A stretch of 64,000 nucleotides of DNA from contig NC_089398.1 of NCBI RefSeq assembly GCF_003171515.1, positions 744,001 through 808,000 of the forward strand, written 5' to 3'. This document shows, one piece after another, positions 34,735 to 46,925 of this stretch (position 1 is its first letter; each line of letters begins with the position of its first letter). A program made the translations under genes and the position numbers. This DNA is from Pyrenophora tritici-repentis. Lineage: Eukaryota > Ascomycota > Dothideomycetes > Pleosporales > Pleosporaceae. The notes beneath the pieces are model-generated. The model was not told the origin of the DNA, did not search any database, and saw only the letters and a list, made by a program, of their open reading frames with translations.

Positions 34735-34842
34735 ACAAAGTTGTAGAGCTACGTCTATAGATCAATACACCGGAAAATCTCGCGATAATAGTTATTGTAC
34801 GTGGCTGCACAGCCTCAACTTTGCCGTCGTCGCGATATTGGT

Positions 34843-34887
34843 GGGGTGTGCGGCACGCGATTATGGGCATCACGCGCACAGACACGT
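34843..34887 (-). repeat. Right terminal inverted repeat
   Basis: Exact inverted copy of 32788-32832, followed by the TA target dinucleotide. Confidence 0.96.
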
Positions 34888-34946
34888 TATGATTGTGTTA
34901 CAAATACGAGCTTAGGAATAAGTTAATTAAAATAAAGATTAACTAT

Positions 34947-35172
34947 TATTGGAACAAGGTCCCTCTAGTAGTATGACTACCATGGATAACCGAGTGGGAG
35001 GAGGGACAAGGCGGGGTGGCTGCAACGTATTGTATTGACTCTCGTGTTGAGTGTCGCAGTCTCACTCTGTTGTGGTGGGTGCTATTGCCCACCGGGCAGT
35101 ACCTGCCACACCAGCATATCATGTGACTCCCAAGCACCTTCTACCCTGGACTGAACTCAGATATTCTCAACA
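34947..35172 (+). mobile_element. Solo LTR, Copia-like, with 5-bp target duplication
   Basis: A 226-bp segment beginning TATTGGAACAAGG and ending ATTCTCAACA, flanked on both sides by ACTAT (34942-34946 and 35173-35177). LTRs of this type normally begin TGTTG and end CAACA; the TA instead of TG at the left end fits one G-to-A change. No internal retrotransposon sequence is present, so it is best read as a solo LTR left by recombination. I did not find a second copy in the window. Confidence 0.7.
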
Positions 35173-35346
35173 ACTATTATATTATTATCTATAAGATAGA
35201 AGCTCATTAAGTTATTTAGAATGTCCGAATACGGCTCTATAATTGTTTTCAAGCTGTATTAGAAGAAAAGATTATCCTTTTGGCGTGCGGGCGCAGTTGT
35301 TGTTCGTATGCTCATGCTGGAACATAGTCTTTTTGTCTCGCCGTGA

Positions 35347-37223
35347 CTACGACCCAGTATTTGCATTAGCCATCTGCTGCCTCTGCTCGGCTTTCCTCTT
35401 CTTTCTATCTGCTTCCCTCGCCTGCCGCTTCTTCTTTTTGTTCGAAATAATCTCGGTAGGTAGTTCAATGCCAACCGATTTGTAAATCTCATCAACCAAG
35501 CTTTCTAGTTCTTCATGCTTGGCCAGGACTCGCTTTGCCTGTCCTGGTACGCCAAATAATTCGGGCATCGGAGGCAAGTTTTCCATGTGCTTGTCCAGAC
35601 TGCTGAGCAAGTCATAGAGCTTGGTGCCCGGTGTGGGATTAAGCAATAGCCATACTTTTGCAATTTGACCAAACATACGCAGTGAATACAGAGCTGCTTG
35701 TATTCGAGCTGCGAGATGCACAAAAGCCCACGTCTCATCAAACACGCCGTTGACTATGCGCAGTACCAAATCAGTCGTAGGAGGGCTCTTCCCTTCGGCG
35801 AGGACAAGACTAAGTGCGAAAAGTGGCCAGAAAAGCGTTGGGCCAATCTCCTTCAGAGCGGCCCACTCTGCCAACATACTGACTTGCTGTTCTAATTCAG
35901 CAACTGGAGCCGGTACGTCACCTGCCTGATATGTAGGCATCTCTTGCGCAGCAATGCCCTGCGCCTTCCGCCTATACTCCAGCACAACCATGTTACTAGG
36001 TGCCAACAGCGAGTACGCTAGTTTGCGAATATCGCAGCCCGAATTCCAGGCTGATGCTAGATCGGGATCTTCGACTAACAAAGGCATATATACGAGTGGA
36101 TTTTGAGCACCCTCCAGTACTTGATGTACAAATTCTGACGTCCGAACGTCTAGCTGGGGCAAATCGACTGGCGAACCACTCTTATCGGATACAGAGACTG
36201 ATGCAGCGACCTGAGCAACATATCTGTTACTGAATTCCATGTACTGCGCAGAATCGAGATTTACATCCTGGGCAAGGCGGGGGAGCTTCTGTGCGGTATT
36301 CTGAGGGCCCTCATTGACAACGAAAGCGAAAGGTACCAGGCTGCTTAATTGCAACTTCTCTCGTATTTCACCAGGCGAGTATGCTTTCAGATCAGCGGAT
36401 ATATCGGCGTCGTGAAGGAATACAATCAGCGTATCGACACAGTAGTCGTAAAGAACAAGATCCGAATCACTGGTGAAGATGATTGATCGCGCATTATCTT
36501 TCGCATGCAAGGCACACCAGTCGTCAGCTTCTCCAGGCACGACGTGGGTCTTGTCGGAAAAGTTCGAGGCTTGTAATGCTTCTCGCAGTGCTGGTGCCAG
36601 GAACGCATACGATATCGCGCCCAGGTATGTGGGTATTGGACATGTTATTCCTGCATACGTTTTGCGAAGTTGCTGCACGCGCCGGTTGTTATGTTCAGTC
36701 CTCGATAGTCTCTCCACTCGCTTAGATTCAGGAAGAGCTCCGTCGAAGAAGATGGCCGCCCTGAGAACGTGCAATTAGCAATGGATGGCAGATTACACAG
36801 ATTGCCTCGAGATTGCATAACTATGCAGATGGCGGTCAATTGCATAGGAGCAGATAATTCTGTTCATCAGGACAATGGCGGTGAATGAAACACATTTGTG
36901 CGCACCTCATTGGCTTTGCTGCGAAATTCCATGGCCTTCGATACCGCTCTGCTGTGGATACTGACCGGGCGAGAAAAGCAACGACGGTACACTCACACGT
37001 TGATGTTGATGGACTCCAGTGACTTCAGCCAACGAATGGCTTCGGCGTTGATATCTGAATAGGATGGGATTCTCGCTGCACTAGCGCATGTAGCGAGAGC
37101 CAGCCTGTGAGCATAGTAGGCGAGTGCAGGCCCATCGATGACGGCAGAATAGCCGTGCAGCTGCTTGGGAGAATAGCGCGTGGCGTAAGGCTCAAGACGT
37201 CTAGCGAGTCCCTGGATGCCCAT
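35347..37223 (-). CDS. XPG/Asteroid-domain protein
   Basis: Two exons on the minus strand, 37223-36997 and 36760-35347, separated by a 236-nt intron (GTGAGT donor, TCTCAG acceptor), give 546 residues. The N-terminus MGIQGLARRLEPYATRY ... YSAVIDGPALAYYAHRL is the XPG N-domain of the Asteroid family (ASTE1 group), and exon 2 opens with NVAAIFFDGALPESKRVERL. An XPG-I-like part follows: VVPGEADDWCALHA and IIFTSDSDLVLYD, which keep several acidic residues used for metal binding by FEN1-type nucleases. The C-terminal half (about residues 250-500) is helical, and the tail is Lys/Arg-rich (NKKKKRQAREADRKKRKAEQ). Function in ascomycetes is not established; a structure-specific nuclease is plausible. 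Confidence 0.85.
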
Positions 37224-37629
37224 TGTGTTGAGGCGCAGTGCAGAAGTTGAGAGTTGTGCAGGATCTCTTCAGATGGTAAAGACAGGGCTGCTAGTGTTGT
37301 TGGGGTAAGACATTTGCCATGGCCTAGCGAAGCCCCTGTGGAGAAGGGCCAAAGACGGACCAGCCAAGTGGAATTGTGAAGCGTCTCGACCCCGAACTGC
37401 AGCTTTAGCGCCAAGTTGCAGCGACTGTTGGGAATTGACGAAAGAAAAACTCGCGATCATGGTCAACGTGGCGTCGTGCTTTCCGTCGTGAGCTAGCGCC
37501 GGCGTCATCCCGCGTGGTGGGGGAGCTGCCCCTCAGTCCCCAGCTCAAAAGTTGCCCGCTGCCACCCCTTTACTCTCTTCAATTGCTCCAACTTGAACCC
37601 AAACAGCTTCAAGTACATACACAATCAAC
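37224..37629. promoter_or_regulatory. Bidirectional promoter region, Asteroid-like / PGM2
   Basis: 406 bp between divergent starts. The PGM2 side is CT- and CA-rich just before its ATG (CAATCAACATG). No clear TATA box. Confidence 0.4.
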
Positions 37630-39427
<1,798 letters not shown>

Positions 39428-39944
39428 GCGCGTGTCGACATGGTGTCGGGATGTAATTAGCATGGCTAGATAAATAGTACATGACAGCATGATTATGGCA
39501 TAGTACATAGTAGACGAAATAACAATCAAGTAGTTTCGCCGTACAAATGATGGCCCAAATCTGCACGCATGTACCTAGCAGCCCAAGGTGCAATACCTAT
39601 TAACCCGCTGTTAAGTTCCCAGATCAATACAAGTCGAGAGGTTCGATTTGCAAGAATGTGTAATCATTAGTGATGCACAAATACTAGGCGCCGCTGCCCG
39701 GGCAAGAGGCATGGCGTGGGTGGTCCGGTGTTGCGGCGTGGCTTAGCTCGGCGACGTCATTCCCAATTTAAACAGTGATCTCCATAACACAGGGCACCAA
39801 TGCTCCCTACAACCAACACCTTGAACCCCCCGCCTTTCCTTTCACGTCTCCCTATATACGCGCAACAACCCCAGCGAAAGGCTCCTACAAACATATCCAT
39901 TGAGAAGACATCGATAGTCGCCGCCTCCAAAGTAATTCGCAAAC
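39428..39944. promoter_or_regulatory. Intergenic: PGM2 3' flank and KES1 promoter
   Basis: 517 bp. A TATATA box lies at about 39853-39858, 90 bp before the KES1 start codon, within a CT/CA-rich leader. The left part should hold the PGM2 polyadenylation region. Confidence 0.5.
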
Positions 39945-41342
39945 ATGGCTGAGAAAGAGGGTTCCGCTGTGCCACCGCAGGCAAAAAGCTCCTGGACGAG
40001 CTTTCTCAAGGTACGATTTTATAGTCGCCACCCCCGACAAGGTATGAAATACTCATACCAGCCTAGTCCATCGCATCCTTCAATGGCGACCTCTCTACTA
40101 TGACGGCGCCTGCTTTTATCCTCTCGACCAAGTCCCTCACCGAATTCTCGTCTTACTGGACCGAACACCCTTCCGTCTTTGTCGCACCAGCCGCCGAGAA
40201 GGACCCTGCCAAGCGCGCTGTGCTGGTGTTGAAGTGGTTTCTGAGCACATTGAAGCAGCAATACGCTAGTCGGTCGGAAAAGCTGGGGAGCGAGAAGAAG
40301 CCTCTCAACCCATTTTTGGGCGAGCTGTTCCTCGGGAAATGGGAGGATGAGGCAGGCACAACGCACCTTGTGAGTGAGCAAGTTAGGTAAGTAGCTGCTA
40401 CCACTGGTTTACGACCCCTAGCCTAGCACTGGCGGGATTGATTTCTGTGGACGCGAGCGCTAATGTCACGCGCTCAGTCACCACCCACCAGTCACCGCCT
40501 ACTCCATCTGGAACGACAAGCATGGCGTCCGGCTCGAGGGCTACAATGCGCAAAAGGCGTCATTCAAGACCACCATCAATGTCAAGGTGACTAAATCCCC
40601 GAGCATTCCCGACTTGCACAATACTGACTCATGATAGCAAATCGGCCATGCCATGCTTCACCTTGACGCGTACAATGAGAGCTATCTCATCACCCTTCCT
40701 GCCCTACACATCGAAGGCCTTATCACAGGCTCGCCATATGTTGAGCTTAACGGCTGCACCTACATCCAGTCTTCTACCGGATACACTGCGCGCATCGACT
40801 ATAGCGGCAAGGGCTGGGTCTCGGGAAAGAAGAACTCTTTCACCGCCGTACTTTACCCCGAGGGCAAGGAGAAGGAAACCATCTACAAACTAGACGGTCA
40901 ATGGTCCGATGCTTTCCAGATCAGGGACGCCAAGACAAAGGCCGTCGTGGACACGTTCGATCACAAGTCCACCAAGACGACTCCACTCACTGTCGCCCCA
41001 ATTGAGGAGCAAGACGACTTCGAGACGAGGCGTGCCTGGAAGAAGGTGTCTGACGCCATCAACAGTGGCAACATGGATCTGACCTCGTCCGAGAAGACAA
41101 TCATTGAGACCCGCCAACGGGAGATGAGACAAGAGGAAAAAGACGAGGGTCGCGAGTGGGAACGCAAGTTCTTCTCTCGCGCCAAAGAATACCCACAGTT
41201 TGAGCAGTTGGCGACTAAGATTGGCGAGAGCATCAACGACGGCCAAACGAACGGTGTGTGGACTTTCGACAAACAGAAGGCGACCACTGCCAAGTCGCCT
41301 TACCACCCGACTGTTGTTCCCCCAATCTACGAACGCAAGTGA
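39945..41342 (+). CDS. KES1: Oxysterol-binding protein, Kes1/Osh4 type
   Basis: A cytosolic sterol/PI4P exchange protein. Four exons: 39945-40010, 40067-40386, 40478-40586 and 40638-41342, all in phase, give 399 residues. The family fingerprint is created across intron 2: exon 2 ends LVSEQV and exon 3 continues SHHPPVTAY, the EQVSHHPP motif that contacts PI4P. Other landmarks are the N-terminal WTSFLK lid helix, [12 protein letters not shown], the GYNAQKASF strand, [10 protein letters not shown] and the C-terminal DPRRxW-type helix region ([15 protein letters not shown]). It lacks PH and ankyrin domains, so it is the short Osh4-like class. It converges on the COA4-like gene. Confidence 0.96.
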
Positions 41343-41722
41343 GACAGCTCAATGTTGTCGTTTCACCTTCTCTCGAGTCCCGATAGATCGCGCATAGGCA
41401 TGAGCTCGTGGCGCTGTGAACGGGGTTCGGCCTCTTAAAGAGTCTACATCGACTACATAGCTATCCCGATGAACAAGGCGCTTGCTTGGTGGCAGCGTCT
41501 ATTAGGAATGAATGATGGATAGTGTTGGCTTGGAAACACAGCTACTTTTTAATATTATTCCATTCCGTTTCTCTATTCTCAGGTAACAGCACTACGGGTT
41601 CGGCTTCATGACAGATAGGTAGACCTGTGCCCAAGTGATGCTCACAAGAGCCATTCAAGCAGCTAGTACATTTTACTTCGGTATTACACATAATCGTACA
41701 CGGGAACAAACTGCTCCTAAAA

Positions 41723-42142
41723 TCAAGCGTCTTTTGAAGCTGTCCGCTTGTCGTTGCCATGTCGCTGCCAACATTGGCGGAAAATCTCCATCTAACAGTA
41801 TGGTGTTAGTGTTGGCGATGGTACCAGGGTTCGGTCATTTCTCGGCTTGGACCCAACCTTCAAATTCGTACCTCTTGCTTGCAGGCTCGCCAATCCTTTT
41901 TTTCGTAGTAACAGTCCGTCAATTTCGCATTCTCATCTGATCGGAGTAAGTTGGAGCTTGGCTCGGGTTTCGCATCTGCCAACGTACCCGCACAGCCCGT
42001 GCTGTAGATGCGCTTGTCCCTAATGTTCTAGTCAGCCATTCGCTCTTTCCCGGCTCTCCGCATTGAAAACCTACCAGTCATCAGGTTCATCATCAATCAC
42101 CAGCTGTGCAGCTGCCGCGCGTGCCTTGTCATCGTTTGACAT
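41723..42142 (-). CDS. COA4: Twin-CX9C mitochondrial protein, COA4-like (cytochrome c oxidase assembly factor 4)
   Basis: A 77-residue protein in four exons on the minus strand: 42142-42075, 42019-41988 (32 nt), 41936-41872 and 41791-41723. Joining them gives MSNDDKARAAAAQLVIDDE, then DKRIYSTGCADENAKLTDC, YYEKKDWRACKQE and MEIFRQCWQRHGNDKRTASK. Cysteines fall at residues 32, 42, 52 and 62, exactly CX9C spacing throughout, as in CHCH proteins oxidised by Mia40 in the intermembrane space. The DWRxC and CW..HGNDKR patterns point to the Coa4/Cmc3 branch. Every donor is GTAGG/GTACG and every acceptor is AG in phase. A divergent start lies 124 bp away at BPL1. Confidence 0.85.
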
Positions 42143-42266
42143 TTTAGAAGAGCTTTGGAATTGGATTTGGTTGTGTAAAGTCAAGTGGAAGCTGCGCAGA
42201 TTGATTGTACCTTGAGCACGGTCGGACAAACTCGGTCCGGTGGTGAACGTCACGATCCCGAGCATC
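42143..42266. promoter_or_regulatory. Very short bidirectional promoter, COA4 / BPL1
   Basis: Only 124 bp separate the two divergent start codons, so the core promoters must overlap or share elements. No TATA box is visible. Confidence 0.55.
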
Positions 42267-44512
42267 ATGGCGACTAAGAAGTTGAATGTCTTGGTCTATT
42301 CAGGTATGCGTATTTTTTGCAAAATGTTGACTGGAACGCTGATTCATCCAAAGGAAATGGCAGTACCACGGAATCTGTCCGCCACTGCCTGTATACCTTG
42401 AGGCGGCTTCTGTCCCCCTCCTATGCCGTCATCCCTGTCACTGGCGACATCATCATCAACCAGCCCTGGTTTAGTACTTGCGCCCTGCTTGTGTTCCCTG
42501 GAGGGGCTGATCTAGGCTACTGCCGCACTCTCAATGGGGAGGGTAACCGTCGTATCAGTCGCTATGTTAACAATGGTGGCTCTTATCTCGGCTTCTGCGC
42601 AGGTGGCTACTACGGCAGTGCAAAATGCGAGTTCGAACTTGATGATCCCAAGATGGCTGTTGAAGGCGATCGCGAGCTGGCCTTCTTCCCGGGTATCTGC
42701 CGAGGGCTGGCTTTTGATGGCTTCAAATATGCTAGTGAAGCTGGTGCAAGGGCTGCAGATATCAAGATCCACAAGAGCGCCTTCGATAATGTGAATGATG
42801 GAATTGCGGAGACATTCAAGAGTTATTACAACGGAGGTGGCGTCTTTGTTGATGCCAAGAAGCTGGAGAATAGAGGTGTGCAGATTCTGGCCAGCTACAC
42901 GGAAGATTTGCATGTCGACCCAGGCGACAGCAAGGCTGCAGTAGTGTATCGGAAAGTTGGTGAAGGCTACGCTGTGGTTACTGGTCCGCATCCAGAGTAA
43001 TGCCATCACAACATTTGCTGTGTTCTCTGCTGACAGTTAGGAAGAATCGCCCCACAGAATCTGAGCAAAATCCCGAGCCTGCCATCATACGAAACAGTCA
43101 TCGAAGCTATTACCGCTACCGACGCTACCCGACTGGCTTTTATGCGCTTGATCCTTGAGAAACTTGGCTTGCAAGTCAATGAGCAGGAACAAGCGGTACC
43201 GTCCCTTTCCCGTCTACATCTCACAGCTCACAATCTTGCAGACGTCACCGAGATCGTCGCGAAATGGACTGAAATCCTCACTGTGATTGATGGTGACGAG
43301 TACATCAAGGGAGAAAATGATGTCTTCCGCATTGAGAAAGAGGGTACAGTGTGGGGTATGAAGGAACTGAAGAGAGCGGTCAGTGCCATGTCAGAAAGAC
43401 TGCCTACGCTTTCAGCAGTAACACATGAAAGCAAAGAGCAAGGCGAAGCAGTAGATGAGAGCAGTGGTAAGAAGAAGCTCAAGACGAAAGAGGAGGAAAT
43501 ACAAGAGTGTATCGAATACACTGCAATCAACAATTCCGATCAGATCCTGGACTACGACAAGGTTGTAAAATCTATTGTACCGCATGAGAAACAGCTTCCA
43601 TCGTCAAGCGAGATACCGTTCCACCACGAGGCCTTCTACTCCAACCTTCATTTCTACCATAACAAGCTCCGTAACCCGAACGCGTCGTTTGGCAAACACT
43701 TGATGTATGCCGAGGTAGTCACGTCCACCAACACCCTACTAGAGAAGAACCCGTCATTGCTTCGCACACTACCCAACGGCTTCACCATAACCGCAACTAC
43801 GCAAATCGCTGGCCGGGGTCGAGGAAGCAACGTCTGGGTCGCACCTCCAGGTGCTCTCATGTTCTCCACAGTCCTCCGGCACTCGTTCGCCCTAAGCCAA
43901 AGCGCCCCTGTCATTTTCATCCAGTATCTCTCTGCCCTGGCCATCATTCGAGGTATCAAAACCTACGCCCCAGGTTACCAGGACATCCCCGTAAAACTGA
44001 AGTGGCCAAACGACATCTATGCCCAACTGCCAGGCTCCTCCAACAATCCTCTCGTGAAAATCGGTGGTATCCTCGTAAACAGCAGTTACTCTGGCTCCAC
44101 CTACGACATCATAGCCGGTATCGGCATCAATCTCTCCAACCCTGCACCCACCACATCCCTCAACCTCCTCGCCTCCTCACAAGTTCCGCCGCTGAAGCCA
44201 TTCACTAATGAAAAGCTCCTCGCATCCATTCTCACGCAGTTTGAATCGCTGTACACGGAATTCTGCTCCACAGGCTTCAACCGGGACATGGAAGCCGAGT
44301 ACTACGATTATTGGATCCACATGGACCAACAAGTGACGCTGGAGAGCGAGGGCGGCGTCAAGGCGAAAATCAAGGGTATCACGCGTGACTGGGGGCTACT
44401 TTTAGCCGAGGAACTAGGGTACGAGGACCGTCCCACAGGCAGGATAGTCGCCTTGCAAAGTGACAGCAACAGTTTTGATTTCTTCAGAGGCCTAGTTCGG
44501 AGAAAGATATAG
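42267..44512 (+). CDS. BPL1: Biotin--protein ligase
   Basis: Attaches biotin to carboxylases such as acetyl-CoA and pyruvate carboxylase. Three exons: 42267-42303, 42354-42996 and 43045-44512, giving 715 residues. Exon 1 and 2 join as LNVLVYSGNGSTTESVRHCL, the start of the BPL_N amidotransferase-like domain, which also shows VFPGGADLGYC and SYLGFCAGGYYGS. The second junction uses a GTAATG donor and an AAG acceptor to yield VVTGPHPEIAPQNLSK, the only phase-consistent solution I found that keeps GPHPE. The C-terminal catalytic domain has EVVTSTNTLLEKNP, the biotin loop AGRGRGSNVWVAPPGALMFS, LKWPNDIYA, KIGGILVNSSYSG and GIGINLSN. A helical spacer rich in Glu/Lys separates the two. Length is normal for fungi. 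Confidence 0.95.
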
Positions 44513-45386
44513 ATTTCAGAGAGATACATGTTTGGTGGATGCGTCCAACCTCAGACCAGGTCCAAGTCGTAGCTGCAATTATTTCTCCTGTTTCGTTCAA
44601 GAGCAGAGTTTTGGGCCGCCTGTGGGTGACACTTGTCGCTTGAGGTATGAAACTTTTGTAATACCCATGGAACTCCATCAATCCCCCAGATTTATGTACT
44701 ACAGGGCCCATTCTTTCACTATTCAAGCTCCTTCACTCTGGACTGCGATTGTCCCGTTGGCAGGAAGGATCCAAGAATCCATAAATCTCCGGTGGATTCC
44801 ATTCACCAGGAGAACACGAAGATGATGCTAGCCTTGCACCTTATTAAAACATGGGGGTTATTCCCATGTACCATAGCATACGTCCGTAACCAATGTCGGC
44901 ATACGATACAACGGCGAGTCATGCTTCTCTCTCCTTGCATACTTGTCACAATTTATGGAACCTTACCAAACAACCGGAGACTTCAAACCCGTCACACTGT
45001 CGCGTTTCGTCTCCGAATGACTCTAGAAAAGTAGTACGCAGGATAAGTACCTGGAGTTAGTCCTGTCAGACGAGTCGTGCCTGAGACACGGGACTATCCG
45101 AGACTAGGGAAATAAGACGTAGCAGCTAGTATAGCAGCAACGGGACAACGGGAGCTCGTATCAAACACTATATATAAGTTCCCGTGTAACTCTAGTGTCG
45201 TACTTCAGCTGCTTCACCCGTAAAGGCCCGATTGGAATCTGGCAGTGTAGAAACAAGTCGCGGTTCAGCGCAAAGGGCTGTTGTATGCGACGTGCATCTC
45301 TACAAATATTCCGAGCTGCTCAATGACTTGAGGAACCAGTACTTTGTTTTTCTAATTATCTTTCTCACTTCGCGACTAACGCAAAT
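44513..45386. other. Intergenic, with promoter of the GT2 gene
   Basis: 874 bp without a supported gene. A strong TATATATAAG box at 45169-45178 lies ~210 bp before the next start codon and is the likely core promoter of the glycosyltransferase. Confidence 0.5.
45169..45178 (+). promoter_or_regulatory. TATA box of the GT2 glycosyltransferase gene
   Basis: TATATATAAG followed by a 200-nt leader with CT-rich patches before the ATG at 45387. The assignment to this gene is by position. Confidence 0.45.
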
Positions 45387-46925
45387 ATGCCTAGTCGAAC
45401 CATTTGCGGACTCTTGAGCATTCTTGGCGCGTTGGCCACGTGCGGTTCCGTGTATGCATGGAACGGCCTTCGCAATCCGTGGGCTAGTTTTGCGACCCCA
45501 ATACAGATTCTTTTCGCTCTCGTCTTTCTTCTAACCACAGTCGACCATATTTGGACCATCCTATGGTGGATTGCGTACACACCCGTTCCACCCACAGACA
45601 GGCAGCTATTGCCCAACATTACTGTTGTAATCCCAGTATACAACGAATCACACTTTGTTCGCTACGCTCTACATTCCATCTTACAGTCGTCTTATCCAAA
45701 ACATCGACTTGAAGTCGTTGTTGTGGACGATGGCTCTTCAGACGACTCGTGGGACCACATTTCCGACACTGCGACAGTGTACGTCGACGCTGGAATCCGT
45801 TATCGTACCGTCAAACACGACACTAACATGGGAAAGCGATCTGCAATCATATCCGGCTTTTCAATTGCGAACGGCGATTTCATCGTCTCTCTGGATTCAG
45901 ACAGTGTACTAGAGCGCAGCTCTCTGTCGAACTTGGTGGCCCCCATGGTGCTTGATGCACGCATCGGAGGTGTGGCAGGCCATCTCAGTGCTCTCAACGT
46001 GGATGGTAAACTCATCCCGCGTCTCCTCGACATACTCTTCGAGTCGAGCGGCAACACTCCTCGAGCAGCACAGTCGCGCGCATGCGGTGCTGTCACCATT
46101 CTCCCCGGCGCACTCTCAGCATATCGAACTGTCGCGATCCGACCTTTGTTCGCCGGCCTCCGCGAAACTACTTTCCTGGGTTCATCAATCAATCACGGCG
46201 AGGACGTCGAACTGACACTAGGGCTGCTGCGTAGCGGTTGGACAACGGTTTATCAAAGCAATGCTGTTGTGCATACCATCGCCCCAGAGAGCGCTCGTCG
46301 GGCTTTTCTCATGTACACGCGCTGGGAACGAAGCTCCTACGTTTATCTGTGCTTGGGCTTCTTCCAAGTTGCTGTGAGAGCCATTGTCAAACAGCTAACA
46401 TCGCATTTTCGGAACAACATCAAGGGTGACGAAATAACAAAAGAGCTGGGTGTCGATGAGAAAGAGGAGGTAGTGTATACTCCGATGAGTCTCCTCAACG
46501 TTGCCAAGTCGGTTCTGGGCAGCTTGTTTTTGCTTGTCAACATGACTTCCACAGCCGTCGGCAACTTACTCTTCCCCTTCCTTGTCTACTCCCAAGCCTC
46601 AACGATCAGCTTGCGGCCTCAAGTTATGCTTCTCGGGTGTATAAGTACACTGCTGCTAGCAGGGTTCCGTACTCTTCTCTTCTATGCGGATTGTGGTGAC
46701 AAGAGAGACGATACGCGAGACGATGATTCAACTCGAGAAGAGTTTGTCAAGATAGACTATTGGGGGAAAGAAATGGATGAGCTGAAGATCTATGGCCGCA
46801 AGGAACGGTTGCTTTGGCGGTTGCAGTATGGGGGGCTTGCTATGTTTTTCCATTCAAGCTTCATTACATGGACGTCGTTAGCAGCATTATTGACTTTGAA
46901 GAGCCAGCAATGGCTTACAAGATAG
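45387..46925 (+). CDS. Membrane GT2 glycosyltransferase (hyaluronan/chitin-synthase-like)
   Basis: An intronless 512-residue integral membrane protein. Two N-terminal membrane segments (about residues 5-25 and 35-60) precede the GT-A domain, which shows NITVVIPVYNESHFV, the nucleotide-binding EVVVVDDGSSDD, the DxD motif in SLDSDSV, the acceptor-region GEDVELTLGLL (the ED of the EDxx motif) and a TRWERS segment where processive enzymes have QxxRW; the Gln is not obvious here. At least four C-terminal hydrophobic helices follow. The layout matches processive GT2 enzymes such as hyaluronan synthases and the fungal type-2 glycosyltransferases needed for hyphal growth on surfaces. The polymer it makes cannot be told from sequence. 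Confidence 0.85.
   Translation: MPSRTICGLLSILGALATCGSVYAWNGLRNPWASFATPIQILFALVFLLTTVDHIWTILWWIAYTPVPPTDRQLLPNITVVIPVYNESHFVRYALHSILQSSYPKHRLEVVVVDDGSSDDSWDHISDTATVYVDAGIRYRTVKHDTNMGKRSAIISGFSIANGDFIVSLDSDSVLERSSLSNLVAPMVLDARIGGVAGHLSALNVDGKLIPRLLDILFESSGNTPRAAQSRACGAVTILPGALSAYRTVAIRPLFAGLRETTFLGSSINHGEDVELTLGLLRSGWTTVYQSNAVVHTIAPESARRAFLMYTRWERSSYVYLCLGFFQVAVRAIVKQLTSHFRNNIKGDEITKELGVDEKEEVVYTPMSLLNVAKSVLGSLFLLVNMTSTAVGNLLFPFLVYSQASTISLRPQVMLLGCISTLLLAGFRTLLFYADCGDKRDDTRDDDSTREEFVKIDYWGKEMDELKIYGRKERLLWRLQYGGLAMFFHSSFITWTSLAALLTLKSQQWLTR

Larger units (their letters stand above)
32788..34887 (+). mobile_element. Pogo/Fot-type (Tc1-mariner superfamily) DNA transposon
   Basis: A 2100-bp element bounded by perfect 45-bp terminal inverted repeats and flanked by TA dinucleotides at 32786-32787 and 34888-34889, the target duplication expected of this superfamily. 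It encodes one DDE_1 transposase with psq/CENP-B type DNA-binding regions, on the plus strand. Base composition is normal and the repeats are intact, so there is no sign of heavy repeat-induced point mutation. This implies a fairly recent insertion, although the transposase frame is broken. Confidence 0.95.
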
